Below, piece after piece: positions 12,618 through 24,842 of a DNA stretch of 64,000 nucleotides (its first letter is position 1; every line of letters begins with the position of its first letter). Made by a program: the position numbers and the translations under genes. Source of the stretch: Megamerina dolium (Eukaryota > Arthropoda > Insecta > Diptera > Megamerinidae); contig OY978528.1 of assembly GCA_963854835.1 (NCBI GenBank), positions 7,534,242 to 7,598,241 of the forward strand, read 5' to 3'. The notes beneath the pieces were generated by a model, which was not told the origin of the DNA, did not search any database, and was given only the letters and a program-made list of their open reading frames with translations.

Positions 12618-14977
12618 ATGTTTAACTACTACATCATCTTCGGATTGATGTTACAAATAGTTGGCTATAAAAGTGAACCAATTGGTAAGAATTTTTTTAT
12701 ATAAAATATTGTCAAGTTCCGTGGATTTTATTACTTATTTTATTGACATTTAGTTAATAAATATTTTTTGGAGAAACAAAAATTTCTTTATAAAATATTA
12801 CATCGTATTGAAGATGCACCATTGACACCACTATGGCAAGATATGGGACTTACATTAATTACGGATAAAACACAATATTTGGTAAGTAAAAATAGAAGCG
12901 AAAATATTGTGAAAATATTGAAAAAAAATACAACTTTGTCTATTCTTAGGAATACAATGATAAAATGTTGGAATTTCAAATCAACTACCAGAATGGTAAA
13001 TTGCTTCCACGTCGTGCCTATTATAGTCCACTGCTGGAGATGCATGCAAATCAAACAATTGGATTATTTTTACATTTTTATAATGCCCTCGATTGGTGGA
13101 CTTTGCAGAAAAATGTCGAATGGGCACGTCTGCATTGTAATGCGGCTATGTTTCTTCAGGCCTTAACACAAACTGTAATGAAACGACAAAGTTTCAGACC
13201 ATTAATGTTACCCAAAATATACGAATTATTACCACAACATTTCTATCATCAACAATTTGTATTGCAAATGGAAAGATTCAATTATTGGATGTGGATAAGA
13301 TGGCAGCAACATAAAGTGAATGAGAATTATACGGAAAATCAAACAAATTTACGTAATGAAAGAAAAAATTGGCAATGGTGGCGATCAGAGGGTTTCGCGA
13401 AGGAAGTTTATTCAGTATCCCACAAATATTTACTACCACGATTGATTGGTGATCTAAGAGGTACTCACACATGGATGCGGGCAATGGAAGATGTCACCAT
13501 ATTATGGATGCCAGTGGACTATAGTCGTGATGTGATGCCTGAGCATGATCATGCGGTACGTAAAATAACATATCTAACAGAGGATATTGGTTGGAATGCT
13601 TATTGGTATTACTTGAATATGGCACTAACGCGAATGGGGGTACGCGATGAAGAAGCATATGATTGGAGTAAAATTCGCGAATGGTGGTTTTGGAATTTAC
13701 AACAAATTGTCGTACGTTATAAATTGGAAGCATATGCTCTAGGAATAGATCTTAATAAGAGTAATAAGAGTAAGAGTAAGAATAATATAACGAAACATTT
13801 GAAAGAGTTCAATTATGAACCAGCGCTCATAACATTGAATGCTGAAAATTTTCGCTCACCATCACCTTATGAAGTGCATATTATTGAAGAGGGTCTCAAG
13901 GATTTAATCACGATCGTGCAGACAGCTATAGCTGAAAATGGTTATCAGTTGCGGAATGGCTCTAAATTAAATCTTGAGAAAGGCCAGCATTTTGATTATT
14001 TCCTCGACAATCTCTATGGATCGGATATAACGAAATTCTATAGCAAATATATATTGGCTGCAAAATATCATTATGCTGCGGATGTAAAACCAAAATTACT
14101 CTACAATTGGGAGACAATGTTACGTGATCCAATGTTCTATGCAAATGCTGTGGTTCTATTGAATTCATATGGGTCATTGAGAGGACATTTTCAGAAATAC
14201 AATCTCACTGCTGCACTTGCGGCACCTGGTTGTAAAGTGAACAATGTCAACATTAGTCCACTTATAACCTACGATGAGATTGTCGATGCTGATGTCAGTA
14301 GTCTATTGCATAATAAACATTATTATTTCGAGGGTCAATTTGCATGGTTCAAGACAATGCAAGCACGTCAACAACGTCTACAGCATAAACCATTTAAAAT
14401 CGAATTTAATATTACAGCCAATCAGCCAAAGGCGGTTGTAGTACGTACATTTTTAAGTGCCAATATTAATGGCAGTGAGATATTATATCAATTTGATATA
14501 TTTGTAACAAATCTAAGTGTTGGTCATAATATTGTACAACGTCAATCACGTCAATTTTTTGGCACGATCACTGATCATATTAGTCATACGGAATTATATC
14601 ATTATGCACGTTTAGGTTATTATGCCGACGATTCGAATACATATGATTTTCCATTAAATGCTACTACTCCTGCATGTGGTTTTCCAAATCGTTTACTCTT
14701 GCCAAAGGGACATGAGAATGGTCTTAGTATGATTATGTATTTTATTCTAACGCCATATGTTGATCGTCAACCAAAGGGTAGAAATTATCAATGTAACTTC
14801 AGTGAAGGTATTTTAGCGTATGATGAAAAACCCTATGGCTTTCCATTTGAATGGAATAATGGTGGAATTCAAGAAGATGGTGCACTCAAAAAGAATATCA
14901 AAATGTTGGAAAATGTATATAAGCAGCAAGTTAAGATTTATCATAAGAAAGTTAATTGGAAAAATTTTTTAATATAA
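12618..14977 (+). CDS. Divergent hexamerin (larval serum protein/arylphorin family), 3 exons
   Basis: The inferred exons are 12618-12684, 12754-12881 and 12950-14977, giving 740 residues, about normal for the family. Introns are 69 and 68 bp with GT...AG, and the phases agree. The order is a signal peptide (MFNYYIIFGLMLQIVGYKSE), a helical N domain from KYFLEKQKFLYKILHRIED, the M domain, then a C domain ending with YGFPFEW near the terminus, which is the usual hexamerin 'YGFP' end motif. TEDIGWNAYWYYLNMAL corresponds to the conserved TEDVGLNxYYYYFHMD segment, with the His replaced by Asn. No hemocyanin copper-type HxxxH pair is seen. The protein is rich in Trp, Tyr and Phe and has several NxS/T sites. 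Family role: fat-body-made haemolymph storage protein. It does not closely match LSP1, LSP2 or Fbp1 from memory, so it may be a minor, fast-evolving paralogue. Confidence 0.88.
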
Positions 14978-15135
14978 AATGTGATTTTTTGGTTTTTTGC
15001 AAAATCCACATTTATTATTCAATATATTTCCCTTGTAGCTGTGCCCACCTATTTCTTTGGTCTTTGAATATTTCGATGCCTATTCAATATTCCCCTAAGG
15101 GTTAAAGCAGATAAGATATAATAAGATATCATAAG

Positions 15136-15243
15136 AAAGTATTGGAAGAGAAGCTCGATGGTATCACAATGGGCCTTTCTGGCCTATGTGTGTCCTCTCA
15201 GAGAGAGGGCAGCCACATAACCTAACCTATCCTAAGTGCTGGA
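15136..15243 (+). repeat. Possible 3' end of a LINE with CCTAA tail
   Basis: CACAATGGGCC ... GCAGCCACATAACCTAACCTATCC resembles the 3' ends of R1/Jockey-type fly LINEs and parallels the copy at 48498. Flanks AAGTATTGGAA and AAGTGCTGGAA match at 9 of 11 positions and could be a worn target duplication. A 14-bp stretch (GGAAGAGAAGCTCG, 15143-15156) instead matches the SINE tail region, so the origin is not settled. Confidence 0.4.
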
Positions 15244-15418
15244 ACTTATTTATCTAGAATCCTCCAATTTTTGTGAACTTTGTTGTAGCTTTGGCGCCAT
15301 TTATCCCAACTCACCCCTAAATCGAATGTCAAGAATAATACATTTTAGGCTCCAACACTTGGTTACGTTCATTTTAGTCTCATCTATAATTACTTATTAC
15401 CGACATACATACATGCTA

Positions 15419-15540
15419 TACAAGTACCTGCTACTACCAATTGCATCATTATTATTATATATTTCTACTTTTATCACTGCTTACTACTTTTACAAATACT
15501 TACTACTACCAAATTTCATCATTATTATGGAATATTTCTC
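15419..15540. repeat. Tandem duplication, ~74-bp period
   Basis: ACAAGTACCTGCTACTACCA (15420) recurs as ACAAATACTTACTACTACCA (15494), both followed by CATCATTATTAT and ATATTTCT. Two copies, diverged. Confidence 0.6.
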
Positions 15541-15757
15541 CATTAACCACTGTAAAAAAAATAATCTTAACAACAACAGCAACAATAAAAATTAATAACA
15601 ACAACAGCAACAACAATTTTACAAAACAAATTTAACGGAAAGTGACGCCAAATTTGGATAATTAACTGTACACACGCATACACCCATGCATACATACATA
15701 CATACACACACACACACTACACGACACTTCGCTACGCTACGACGCTATATTATATGA

Positions 15758-15779
15758 CCGATGCATATGTATGCATCGG
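15758..15779. repeat. Palindrome with 10-bp arms
   Basis: CCGATGCATA, two bases TG, TATGCATCGG; perfect arms, followed by a T run. In a eukaryotic AT-rich spacer this is more likely a simple palindrome than a terminator. Confidence 0.6.
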
Positions 15780-17014
15780 ATTTTTTTTTTCAATATTACA
15801 ACAACAAAATGTTGGGGAGAAAAATTGAAATTAAATAACAACAACAACAATATTTAGGCAAAAAAATACCATCAAAACAATGAAAAGAACTTGTTATGTG
15901 CATGGCAATTACAACAACAAAAGTAAAACTAACAACGAACCAAAAAATATACGAATATGCTGATGCAGAATATAAGCAATAATACGTATACTCAGATCTA
16001 GTCATATGTATATTGCCCCAAGACCTTGAGTAAATTTGTAACATTATTTAAAACTATACTGGTCTTCAAGTAAGGTCTTCGGATATAAGTGATTAATACA
16101 TCATTTGATTATTCGCATTTTATTATCCTCCATTATTATTTAACCTACTGGGGTACCAACATAAACGTATGTATATATCCCTATACTAATACATGCGTAC
16201 AACAAGTAAATCTAGAACTAGTTTTCCAAAACGTTATTGACAATGGTGTAGTAGAAACTACTCCAACAACATCAACAGCAGCAAAAACAAAAAAAAAATG
16301 AAAATACACAAATCTGAAGAAAAAATACTATATATTGGACACCTGCATCGTTTCAAATCACAACAATAGCAACAACAACAACAACCATTACCAATGATTG
16401 CAACTACACCAACAAATAACAACAAGAACAACAACAACAACAACAGTAATGTAGTCAGCAAGCAACTCCAATGAAACGAACCTATAAAGAGTCAAAATAC
16501 ATATATATAAGTGTACACATATAGGTAATATATATATTTTTAATGTATTACAGATTCTCGTATGCGCTTACATACAGAACATTAGAGCGGCTTGACAGAA
16601 AAAAAAAATTGCTGTTATAAAATAAAACATTTTAAAGATAGCTTAGATACATTCTACCTTGACAGACAGAATCGTATGCTAAGTTTCAGTTCGATAGCTT
16701 TATATTTTCATGTGAAAAGTCACAAAACATGTATTCGAAAAGATAAATCTGTATGGGGAGTATGAGTGGTTTTCTTCCGAATACATTCATTCTGGAACTA
16801 AACTATTTGCTGGTAGAAATAATCTTATACCCCAAATTTCAGCTCGATAACTTGAAAATTACTCACAAAAAGTCTGAAAACATATATGTATGCCACCGAA
16901 AACGTATTTTTTGTATGAGAGGTATACATAATTTTTAATAGGTTCTGATCTTTACTAACACAAGCAATAATAGCGGAAGAGCAGTTCGAGCAAATAGTTC
17001 TGCGGAATCTAATT

Positions 17015-17341
17015 GGGTGCCTTCTGATCTGAGGTCGTGGGTTCAATCCCCGGCTGAAGCACAGCTTTAATATTAAAATTATTTTTCTATTGAACGATAA
17101 CTACTTGTCGCCAAGCAATTGGCGATTCTTCTGGCAGTAACATTTTGCCAAGAAAAAGGTTCTAAAAGTGCTCTGTGACAAGGTGATGTCACAAAGGCTC
17201 TGCCGTTCGGAACCGGCTAATATAAGTAGGTCCCTTCTAATACTCTCAACAGGCACAACAGTACTGGAAGAGATCTCGGCCAAAGGGCTCTACGGGGCTT
17301 CGAAGTGCCACATATTTATTTCTTTTTTTTTTTTTTTTTCT
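17015..17341 (+). repeat. tRNA-derived SINE lacking its A box
   Basis: The sequence starts GGGTGCC, then jumps directly to TTCTGATCTGAGGTCGTGGG. It therefore lacks about 25 bp including the A box, but keeps the B box GTTCAATCC. The body and end (GTGCCACATATTTATTTC and a long T run) match the family. It should be transcriptionally dead as a polymerase III unit. Confidence 0.85.
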
Positions 17342-18545
17342 TCAGTCGTCTTAATGTGCATAAATATATGTTGTATGTAAGTACATATCTATGAGTAGTG
17401 TATTGGTTATAAGCGTGCGCGCGCACCTACAACATATGGTGAATAAATTGAAATTGAAAAAATAATAGTAATAATAAAAAAAAAATAAATAAATAAATAA
17501 AAAATTAAAGAAGAAGTCAAGAAACAACCAAACGAATGAAAATTTATAATCAAGACAGAAATTCAACAATAGAGCATTGATGATGTAGATGAAATTACAG
17601 AAGAGGACGAAGAGCTCGGTAAGAAAATTCAGAATTCGAATAGGCTCGTACCTATCTGCTGATAGAGTAAGAGTGTCATAATAAAAAGTAAAGGCTATAC
17701 CCATAATGTGCATATTAAAATTGAAATATATGTATGTCTAAATAGGTGATACAATATGCTCACTCAGGTATTCTGCTGTCAAATTGTTTTGGAAGTCATA
17801 ATACTCATACTATATATTAAGCTTATTTTGAACTCCTCGCAAGTATATTTAACCAATCAGGATATTCGTATAATACGACGGTCAAATATAATCAAAATTT
17901 TTATGATTGTGATGTAGCGTTTACATGTTTTCTAGGCAATGCTTATATATTAACATTAATATTAACTACTGTCTCATATATATATATATATATTATGATG
18001 AAGGCTTAAGATGTACTGATGACAGAATAGAAAATAGAATAGAATATTCATAGTTGATTATAGAGTAATGATATCGCATAAGTAATATTCGAATAAATAT
18101 ATAAGTCACTTGTAAGCCGATACGTACTCAGTATAATACAATTATGACAATAAAAACTACGAAATACTATATAGAGCTCCGTTTTAGCCTATTTGAGAAC
18201 CTCTGTTAGCTGTATCGATCAATTAGTATTTTAGTTAAAGGTAAGCCAATAGTTAACAATATCATATCGGCAATTATTGGATAACATAACCTCATGAAAT
18301 GCCACTAAAGAAGTATGATATATGATCGACCCTTATTAGAATTATCTACTCCTTTAAATTGCATAGTTACTTCCACACCGAGGTGACCCTATTCATATTT
18401 ATGGAGAAATATATAACTATAAGAGATATATATTTCTGTTATTTGACAACCTCGAAGAGTTGTGCGAAACAAACATAAATGACCTAATATACTACTTAAA
18501 CCCTAATCAAGGGCTCTATCCTGAATTTTTGCAAATGTTCCATTA
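17342..18545. other. AT-rich spacer
   Basis: No supported gene. Contains A-rich simple sequence (17455-17510) and a TA run (17980-17993). The open frame at 17351-17713 (-) is low-complexity Phe/Tyr coding from A-rich repeats. Confidence 0.55.
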
Positions 18546-18834
18546 CTCTTCCATTACTGTTTGTGTGTTAAATTTTGGACAGTATTAGAAGGGACCGGTT
18601 CAGAATGGCAGAACTCTTGCCACATTACTTTTTCGAAGCTTTGTCACGGAGTTCTTTTAGAAGCTTTCCCGTGGCAAATTGTTACTGCTGGAAAAGTTGT
18701 CAATTGCTTGCTGACAGGTGGGTACCATTCGAAAGAAAAATCTTTTCGATATTAAATTTGTTATGCTTCAGCCGACGATTGAACCCACGACCTACCGATC
18801 AGAAGGCCAACATGCTAACCACTGGGTGCTGTAG
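18546..18834 (-). repeat. tRNA-derived SINE, tail missing
   Basis: Minus-strand copy. The head at right gives GGTTAGCATGTTGGCCTTCTG and GGTAGGTCGTGGGTTCAATC, and the body runs to ACAGTAATGGAAGAG at the left. The T-rich 3' end (GTGCCACATAT...) is absent. Short open frames inside are accidental. Confidence 0.83.
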
Positions 18835-21029
18835 TTGAAATCTGTTTAAACTATTTCGAAACCTGTTGCAAGCCATGACTGGAGAAATCATGGCAGAATA
18901 CGAAGCAATCCTCCTTTTGATGTCTAACTCTCCGACGCAAACGCAAGGTGTGCCTAGTATTTTACAAGTCTGGTAATTCCAAGCTGTTTACTCGGTTGAT
19001 ATTCATCAATACGTACTGTTTATATTGAGCTCTGCTACTATAATCCAAGTAAATTGATGTTCAAAAGTCTATCATGCTCTCTATTTTCATAGGTAAAACT
19101 CAAAGGAGCTATTCACCTGAAACGGTGATAATTCATCCAAGTCCCTTCGGTGCTTTATCAATTGTGGTAACCATCTCTTAAAAGTGACAAAATAGTCTAG
19201 GAAATATTATGCATTTTGGTACCTTGTATCAGTTATATTACTCCCTCCGACCTGCCATGGCGAGGCATCTGTGCTTTGTGCTTTCTTATTTGACTCCAAA
19301 ATGGTCTACTAATTATAGGATCCGTGGTTTGTGGTTTGGATAACTCTGTTGTAGAATTTATTTTAAACATTAAAGAGCTTTAATGGAAGAATTTTGTTCA
19401 ATATGGATTTTCCTATATATACAAAAAAATTTAGAACACGATTAGAGAGTACATTGTTCGGATTTGGGCTTTTCAATTGAAACTGCAAAATTATATTACA
19501 TCATACCTATATAAGTTTGAAAATGTAGGTAAAAATTTAATAAGTAATTGGCGTATAGAATTGTGAACTCTTAGATCAAATTTGTGATATATGAATATTA
19601 ATAGGATTTCTGGCATCATCTCTGCATGCAATATAAAGTCGACTCCTAATAAAGCAGTGCACATTAAAAATGAAAAAAAAATATATATTTATCCTTTTTT
19701 TTTATTTTTTTGGAAAATTGCTGAAAATTTCTTATCTAATTTTTATAATTTTTTTCTTCTTCTTCTTATTTGAAGGGTTCGTTTTAAATGCAAACACAAA
19801 CTCTTAGCATTACTCTAGCAGAGTACTCGTAAATACAATTATATTTGTATGAGGGGTACATGACATATATATAATTAAGTACTATGTGTTGTTATTATAT
19901 GCGCATGCGTACTATAGTGCGGATGGAAAATTTTTAATTTAAGTGGTGCCAGTCGCACAATATTAGGTAGCAGGCAGTAATAACAACAACAACAACAACA
20001 ATACCACTTCATGCATATAGAGTGAAGAAAAGAGACCCTTTTTTTTTTTCTTCTACTATTTTTTGCTCGCCTCAACATGTCTACTTTTGATGATTGTTGG
20101 TACCCTTTGTAAATACAATATCAATACATTCACTCACACAAACTAAAGCGTTTTGTTGTTGTTGTTGTTGTTGTTCTTCTTCTTCTTCTTTAGCTAGGCT
20201 TTTATTTCCAAGAAATTTAAAACTTTGTAAAAGATATATGGACAGACGGACAGACGGTCGAAATCGAACCGTACAGACAAATAGAATGATAGATCCAGCA
20301 AAATGTGTACACTTGAAACCATATGTATGTATGTATGTATGTTTGTATGAGTATAGTCAGAAGAATCATCAGCGTAGCAGGTAGTTGGTTGGTTGATTGC
20401 CGCATACACTAGTTGAGTGGATTTACTGCTTGCGTACGTGTATGTGTAGGTTACTACTATTTTGTTTTCGAAGGATACGATATCTTCTGTATTCTCTCTA
20501 TGTAACTATGTATGTATGTATGTATATATGTACATATATTGCAGATGTATTACTATATTGACTAGACAGTTAATTTATGTGTTTTATTTTGAATTTTTGT
20601 TTTTCATTTTTTTTTTTTTTTTTTGTACATACATACTCGTTGATATTGGCAGTAGAATCACAATACACAAAATAATAATAAATAAAATTAAAGAACTAAA
20701 TAGAAAAAAAAAGTAAATATATATAAAAATCCAAATGTGCTATGTCAGCAAATCGTACATGAATACATAAAACCCCAGAAAGACAACAGCAGCAGCAGCA
20801 GCAGTAACCACAACAACAACAAAAAGACACCAATGAATAAGTTAGGGATCACTTGATGATCGTATATATTTAAATGTAGTTAGCAAAAAGAAAATGAAAC
20901 TAAAATAAAATAAAAGGAAATCAATAAAGAACAATTTTAAATGTCACTCTGCTCAGAGTTAATAAATCTTTATACAAGTATAGGCAAAGCAATAACTATT
21001 GAAGGATTGTACATATGTATGTTGTATAT
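18835..21029. other. Spacer with trinucleotide microsatellites
   Basis: No supported gene. Microsatellites: (AAC)n 19979-20003, (GTT)n then (CTT)n 20154-20192, ATGT repeats 20323-20345 and 20509-20524, AGC near 20787-20804. Open frames at 20094-20409 are translated repeats. Confidence 0.55.
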
Positions 21030-21779
21030 TGTATCTTAAAAACGATCATGGTAGGTTTTTTTTTTTTGTGATCATGGTAAGTATTATATTCGACCGTGAA
21101 AATTGTAATTTATTTAACATTTATGCCATCAAGGATAACACGATCAGTAAATTGTGCTAATGGCATACTATGAGATCACTCATTCCACTCACTCACTCAT
21201 TTACCAGAATAATGAGTACCGAATACTGTACGCATAGTTATAAATTGAATAAACCAATTAAATTGTACATTTAAATGATGTTGAAACAACTGAGAAATAA
21301 TCTATTACTATTTTAAAATCCATTTAGCTATGATAGGTATATATATTTACAAAATGATCATATCTCATCTCTTATATGTAAATACTATGATCAATTAACC
21401 CACAATCGAAAATTTATGAAACTCACATCTACATATATATTTAGTTAATTAGGTCAACTTTATTGAAGTACTAATTTACTAATTCACGACAAAAAAAAAA
21501 AACCAGATTTTTTTATGATCGATTAGATGAAAGTATTATTCTAATGAATATCATCATTCTACGATCAAATATTTCATGCTGTATTTACATATATACGCTA
21601 TACGCAAAGAGTCATGAATATATTGAGTTTATGCTTCAATTTGTAGCACTCATATGAAAAAGGTGAGGAATATGGAAAAGTATATATGTGATGTTGATTA
21701 GAATCATGATCTAAGTCGTGTCGGCGATGTCTTTATATTGTTAACTGCCGTAATTATAAAACGATCGAGCTGAAAATTG
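21030..21779. other. Non-coding block rich in GATC words
   Basis: Ten GATC tetramers by eye in 750 bp (for example CGATCATGG at 21043, GTGATCATGG at 21069, then 21356, 21389, 21518, 21561, 21705, 21763). About two are expected. No gene seen. Confidence 0.45.
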
Positions 21780-22310
21780 TTGCATATGATGATGTCGATG
21801 AATACGAAAAAAGATGCGTGCTCAAAAATCGACGGCGAAAAAAGACGCGTAAAAAAACTTCGGCGAAGCAAAACGCATAAACATAGTTGATGACCAAGAA
21901 AGACGCGTTAACATAATTGACGGCGAATAAAAACGCATACACATAGTTGACGTCCAATAAAGACGCATAAATATAATTGACGGTGAAGAAAGACGCATAT
22001 ATATAATTGACGGCGAATAAACACGCATAATTGATAGTGGCGTGGTTATCACCATGCTCTTTCATCCAATCCATAATGCGAATTATATCAAAAATAAAAT
22101 ATACTAATTATTACCAGTCAGTCGAATAAATGGTGATATGTTTACCCGTCTTTTTTTGTCGTCAACTATGTTAACGCGTCATTATTGGACGTCAACTATG
22201 TGTATGCGTCGTTCGTGGCCATCTTTCTTCATCTTGTTTTTTTACGTGTTCTTCTTCGCCGTCAAAACTTTCGTGCGTCTTTCTTCATATGCACCGACGA
22301 ATGATTTTTA
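21780..22310. mobile_element. Foldback-like element: opposed arrays of 30-bp units
   Basis: The left arm (about 21786-22032) holds about eight units of 30 bp with consensus near ACGCATAAACATAGTTGACG followed by GCGAATAAAG. The right arm (about 22148-22300) holds the same units in reverse orientation (CGTCAACTATGTTAACGCGT, CGTCAACTATGTGTATGCGT). The unique middle is about 22036-22140. Corresponding units in the two arms agree over more than 25 bp. Long inverted repeats built from short tandem units are the hallmark of Foldback elements of Drosophila. No transposase frame is present. Confidence 0.65.
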
Positions 22311-22418
22311 CCAATAAACCAAACAGCTCAAAAATTGGTACAATCACCTACCTCGCATACAAAAGTATATTTTCGAATATATATTTGTTTGAAAATTATC
22401 ATTATGTGCGTGTGGTAC

Positions 22419-22475
22419 TTATAGGCTCCGAATAGCCGAATTTCTCTTCCAGTACTGACTTTGTATTAAAGGTTT
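22419..22475 (-). repeat. Small SINE fragment
   Basis: GGCTCCGAATAGCCGAATTT...TTCCAGTACTG matches the family segment GGCTCATTGGCCGAGCTTCTCTTCCATTACTG, with divergence. It ends just before the RTE fragment. Confidence 0.5.
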
Positions 22476-22485
22476 GCCCAATGGT

Positions 22486-22955
22486 TACTTACTTACTTAT
22501 GTGGCCATAATAACCAAATATCGATTTAGGCGGAAAATAACATGCTTCGCCAGCCATCTCTGTTCTTCGCTAGCTGGCGCCAGTTAGAAATTTCAAGCGA
22601 CGTTAGGTTCTCCAGTACTTGGTCTTTCCACCGGAGGTTAGATCTTCCTCTTCTGCGTCATCCTCCAACGGGTTCCGAATAAAATACCTTCTTAGCTGGA
22701 GCGTGTTCTTCTATTCGCTCAACATGACCCAGCTAGTGCAGCCGTTGGATTTTGATTGGTCTGACTATGTCAATAACAGCATAGAGCTCATACAGCTCAT
22801 GGTTGTATCTTATTTGCTACTCGCCACCAACGCAAATAGGTCCAAAGAGGACTTTTTGTGTAGGACTTTTCTCTCGAAAACTCCAAGCATTCGCTCATCT
22901 GAGGTGGAAATTGTCCAGGCTTCAGAGCCATATGTTAGGACAGGCATGATGAGAG
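22486..22955 (-). repeat. RTE LINE fragment, 5'-truncated
   Basis: Matches the 3' end of the RTE element at 57141-57620 closely in sequence and order (TTACTTACTTACTTATGTGG, AAATAACATGCTTCGCCAGC, TTAGGACAGGCATGATGAGA). It begins with the same tetranucleotide tail. Frame disruptions show it is dead. The apparent + strand frame at 22619 is antisense to RTE. Confidence 0.9.
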
Positions 22956-24842
22956 CCCAATGGTTGGTTCCCACTAAACGGGAACTCGGTTGGAATTAGA
23001 AAACTAAACATTACAGTGTTATAGTCATTTTTAAAATGTAAAATATCGAAGAATTCAATTCATGATGCCTACAATTATTTGTGATTCAATTGAAATCTGT
23101 CCTAAGTCTCTAGTTATTTGTTTGTTGACAAATTCGTTTCAATGAATTTTTTGAAATTTATATTGGGATTTTAGGATAACAACTTCATAACAGGAGACTG
23201 TTCAGTCATTCGGTCGATATAACCGATTCAGCATTACCGCTAGATTTAACCGTCTATGTATCTTATGGTTGTACCTACTTCGGGACGAAATTTCGGCGAT
23301 AAATTTTTGGGTGCTTATTGTTGTTGTAGGCAAATAATATTCAGAAAATGTAAACTTCTTTAAAATAAAATACTCTGGGATGCGTACGCACTGACCCATA
23401 CTGACAGAATAGTCATAGTTCATGGGTTTCCCAAATCTCATGAATTGGGCAACGTAAACTTCTTTCATCTAGACCAGGTAGATTAAATTAATTTATCATA
23501 TAAAATATATGCAGTATATTTATCATGCAACATTACAAAATCATTTATAATAATTATTCATCTTAGAGTAGATTTTTAATGAATAATCAGAAGAAATCTA
23601 CTTGATTTTACTCATTCAATTTAGTGTGATTTCATTTCCTTCCTTACTTAGTTTCACCACAAAAAGCAACAGTAAATTAATTTGAAATTAAAATTCACAT
23701 GTAAATATTTTTATTTAAAAATGCTTCTGATTATATTCTTCGTTGTCACCAGTGCACACATCATCATCAAAAGTAAATAAAAACCAAGCGAAATGGGCAG
23801 ACAACCAACCTTATTACCACTTACTACTATGCACCATGGACTTCCTATCAAAGTTTACGATCTCTTTGTCAGCAATTTCGTGGATTATTGTGTCGATTTT
23901 TTCGTCGCGGTTTTTTTCTTTTGTTTTTGTGCTCTTTTCAATCATAACTGAATTAAAAAGAACAACAAAAAAGATGAATTTATAAACACAATTTACTTAT
24001 GTACGTGTAGAGATACCTACTGTCTTGTTGTCCAATTTAATGCCATTGCAAAATGCCGCATTATTGCGGCATGCAGTGATATAAGGATAATTTTAATTTT
24101 AGTCATAACACTCTGTTCGATGAGAGATTTTTATCATTCGGCAAATGTCAGAATGTAAAAGGCAATTTATTAATTATGCATAAATGGGTGAATCGTTACG
24201 TGGCGAGCTCTGGCTGCTGATGTCTGATGACTGCAAAAAATCAAAATCAAAATGTATGTTAAGAGTCAAATTCATTGTTGTCTGAATTGTAAGGTTTATT
24301 ATTGTTAAAATATTGCATTTTTCACATTGAGTAGTTTGATCAAACCTTTAAATGATTTATTATTATGATGATATGCTGTAATCTGCTAGTAGTCAGCAAA
24401 TTCCTATGATTTGATTAAAGTAAGTTCTTAGCGAGCGGTTCACGGAAGTTAAATTCTAAAACCGATTTATTAATTTAATATAATTTCAGTGGATTAGAGT
24501 AATCGGAGTCTTAATTTAAATAGATATTAAATATAAAATGGGTAATTTTACAGTAAAATATCTTGAGAGTCGATACCATGGCATCTCAAAACATGGTTCG
24601 ACACTGATGTAATGCAGGTTAGTCTTTTCTGACTACTTAATCTACAGTCTCATTTCCATAAATTCTGCAATAAATAAAAATATCCCCTATTTAATGGGGA
24701 ATGACACCACGGATGACCTGACAAGAAAGAGGGCAAACTATTTCCATTTTCAGATACAACACATAAAACGAATACCAAATGGGAATTGGATCCTTCGCAA
24801 ACAACTACCGCACTTATCTGCCCCAATACTATATATTATTTT
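22956..24842. other. Spacer, no supported gene
   Basis: AT-rich. An 88-codon minus frame at 23202-23468 has no recognisable motif. A hairpin ATGCCGCA-TTAT-TGCGGCAT lies at 24053-24072. Nothing else identified. Confidence 0.5.

Larger units (their letters stand above)
15244..17014. other. Spacer rich in CAA/ACA microsatellites
   Basis: No supported gene. CAA and related repeats near 15574-15620, 15836-15853, 16261-16290 and 16366-16445, and CA/CATA repeats near 15670-15720. Open frames here (for example 16258-16461) are translated simple repeats. Confidence 0.6.

Noticed and set aside
15758..15790. Intrinsic transcription terminator (hairpin plus T run)
   Set aside because: Bacterial-type terminators have no expected role here; T runs are ubiquitous in this sequence.
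22619..22999. 126-codon plus-strand frame
   Set aside because: Antisense to a truncated RTE LINE fragment.
23202..23468. 88-codon minus-strand frame as a gene
   Set aside because: No family motif, no splice or promoter context that I can defend.
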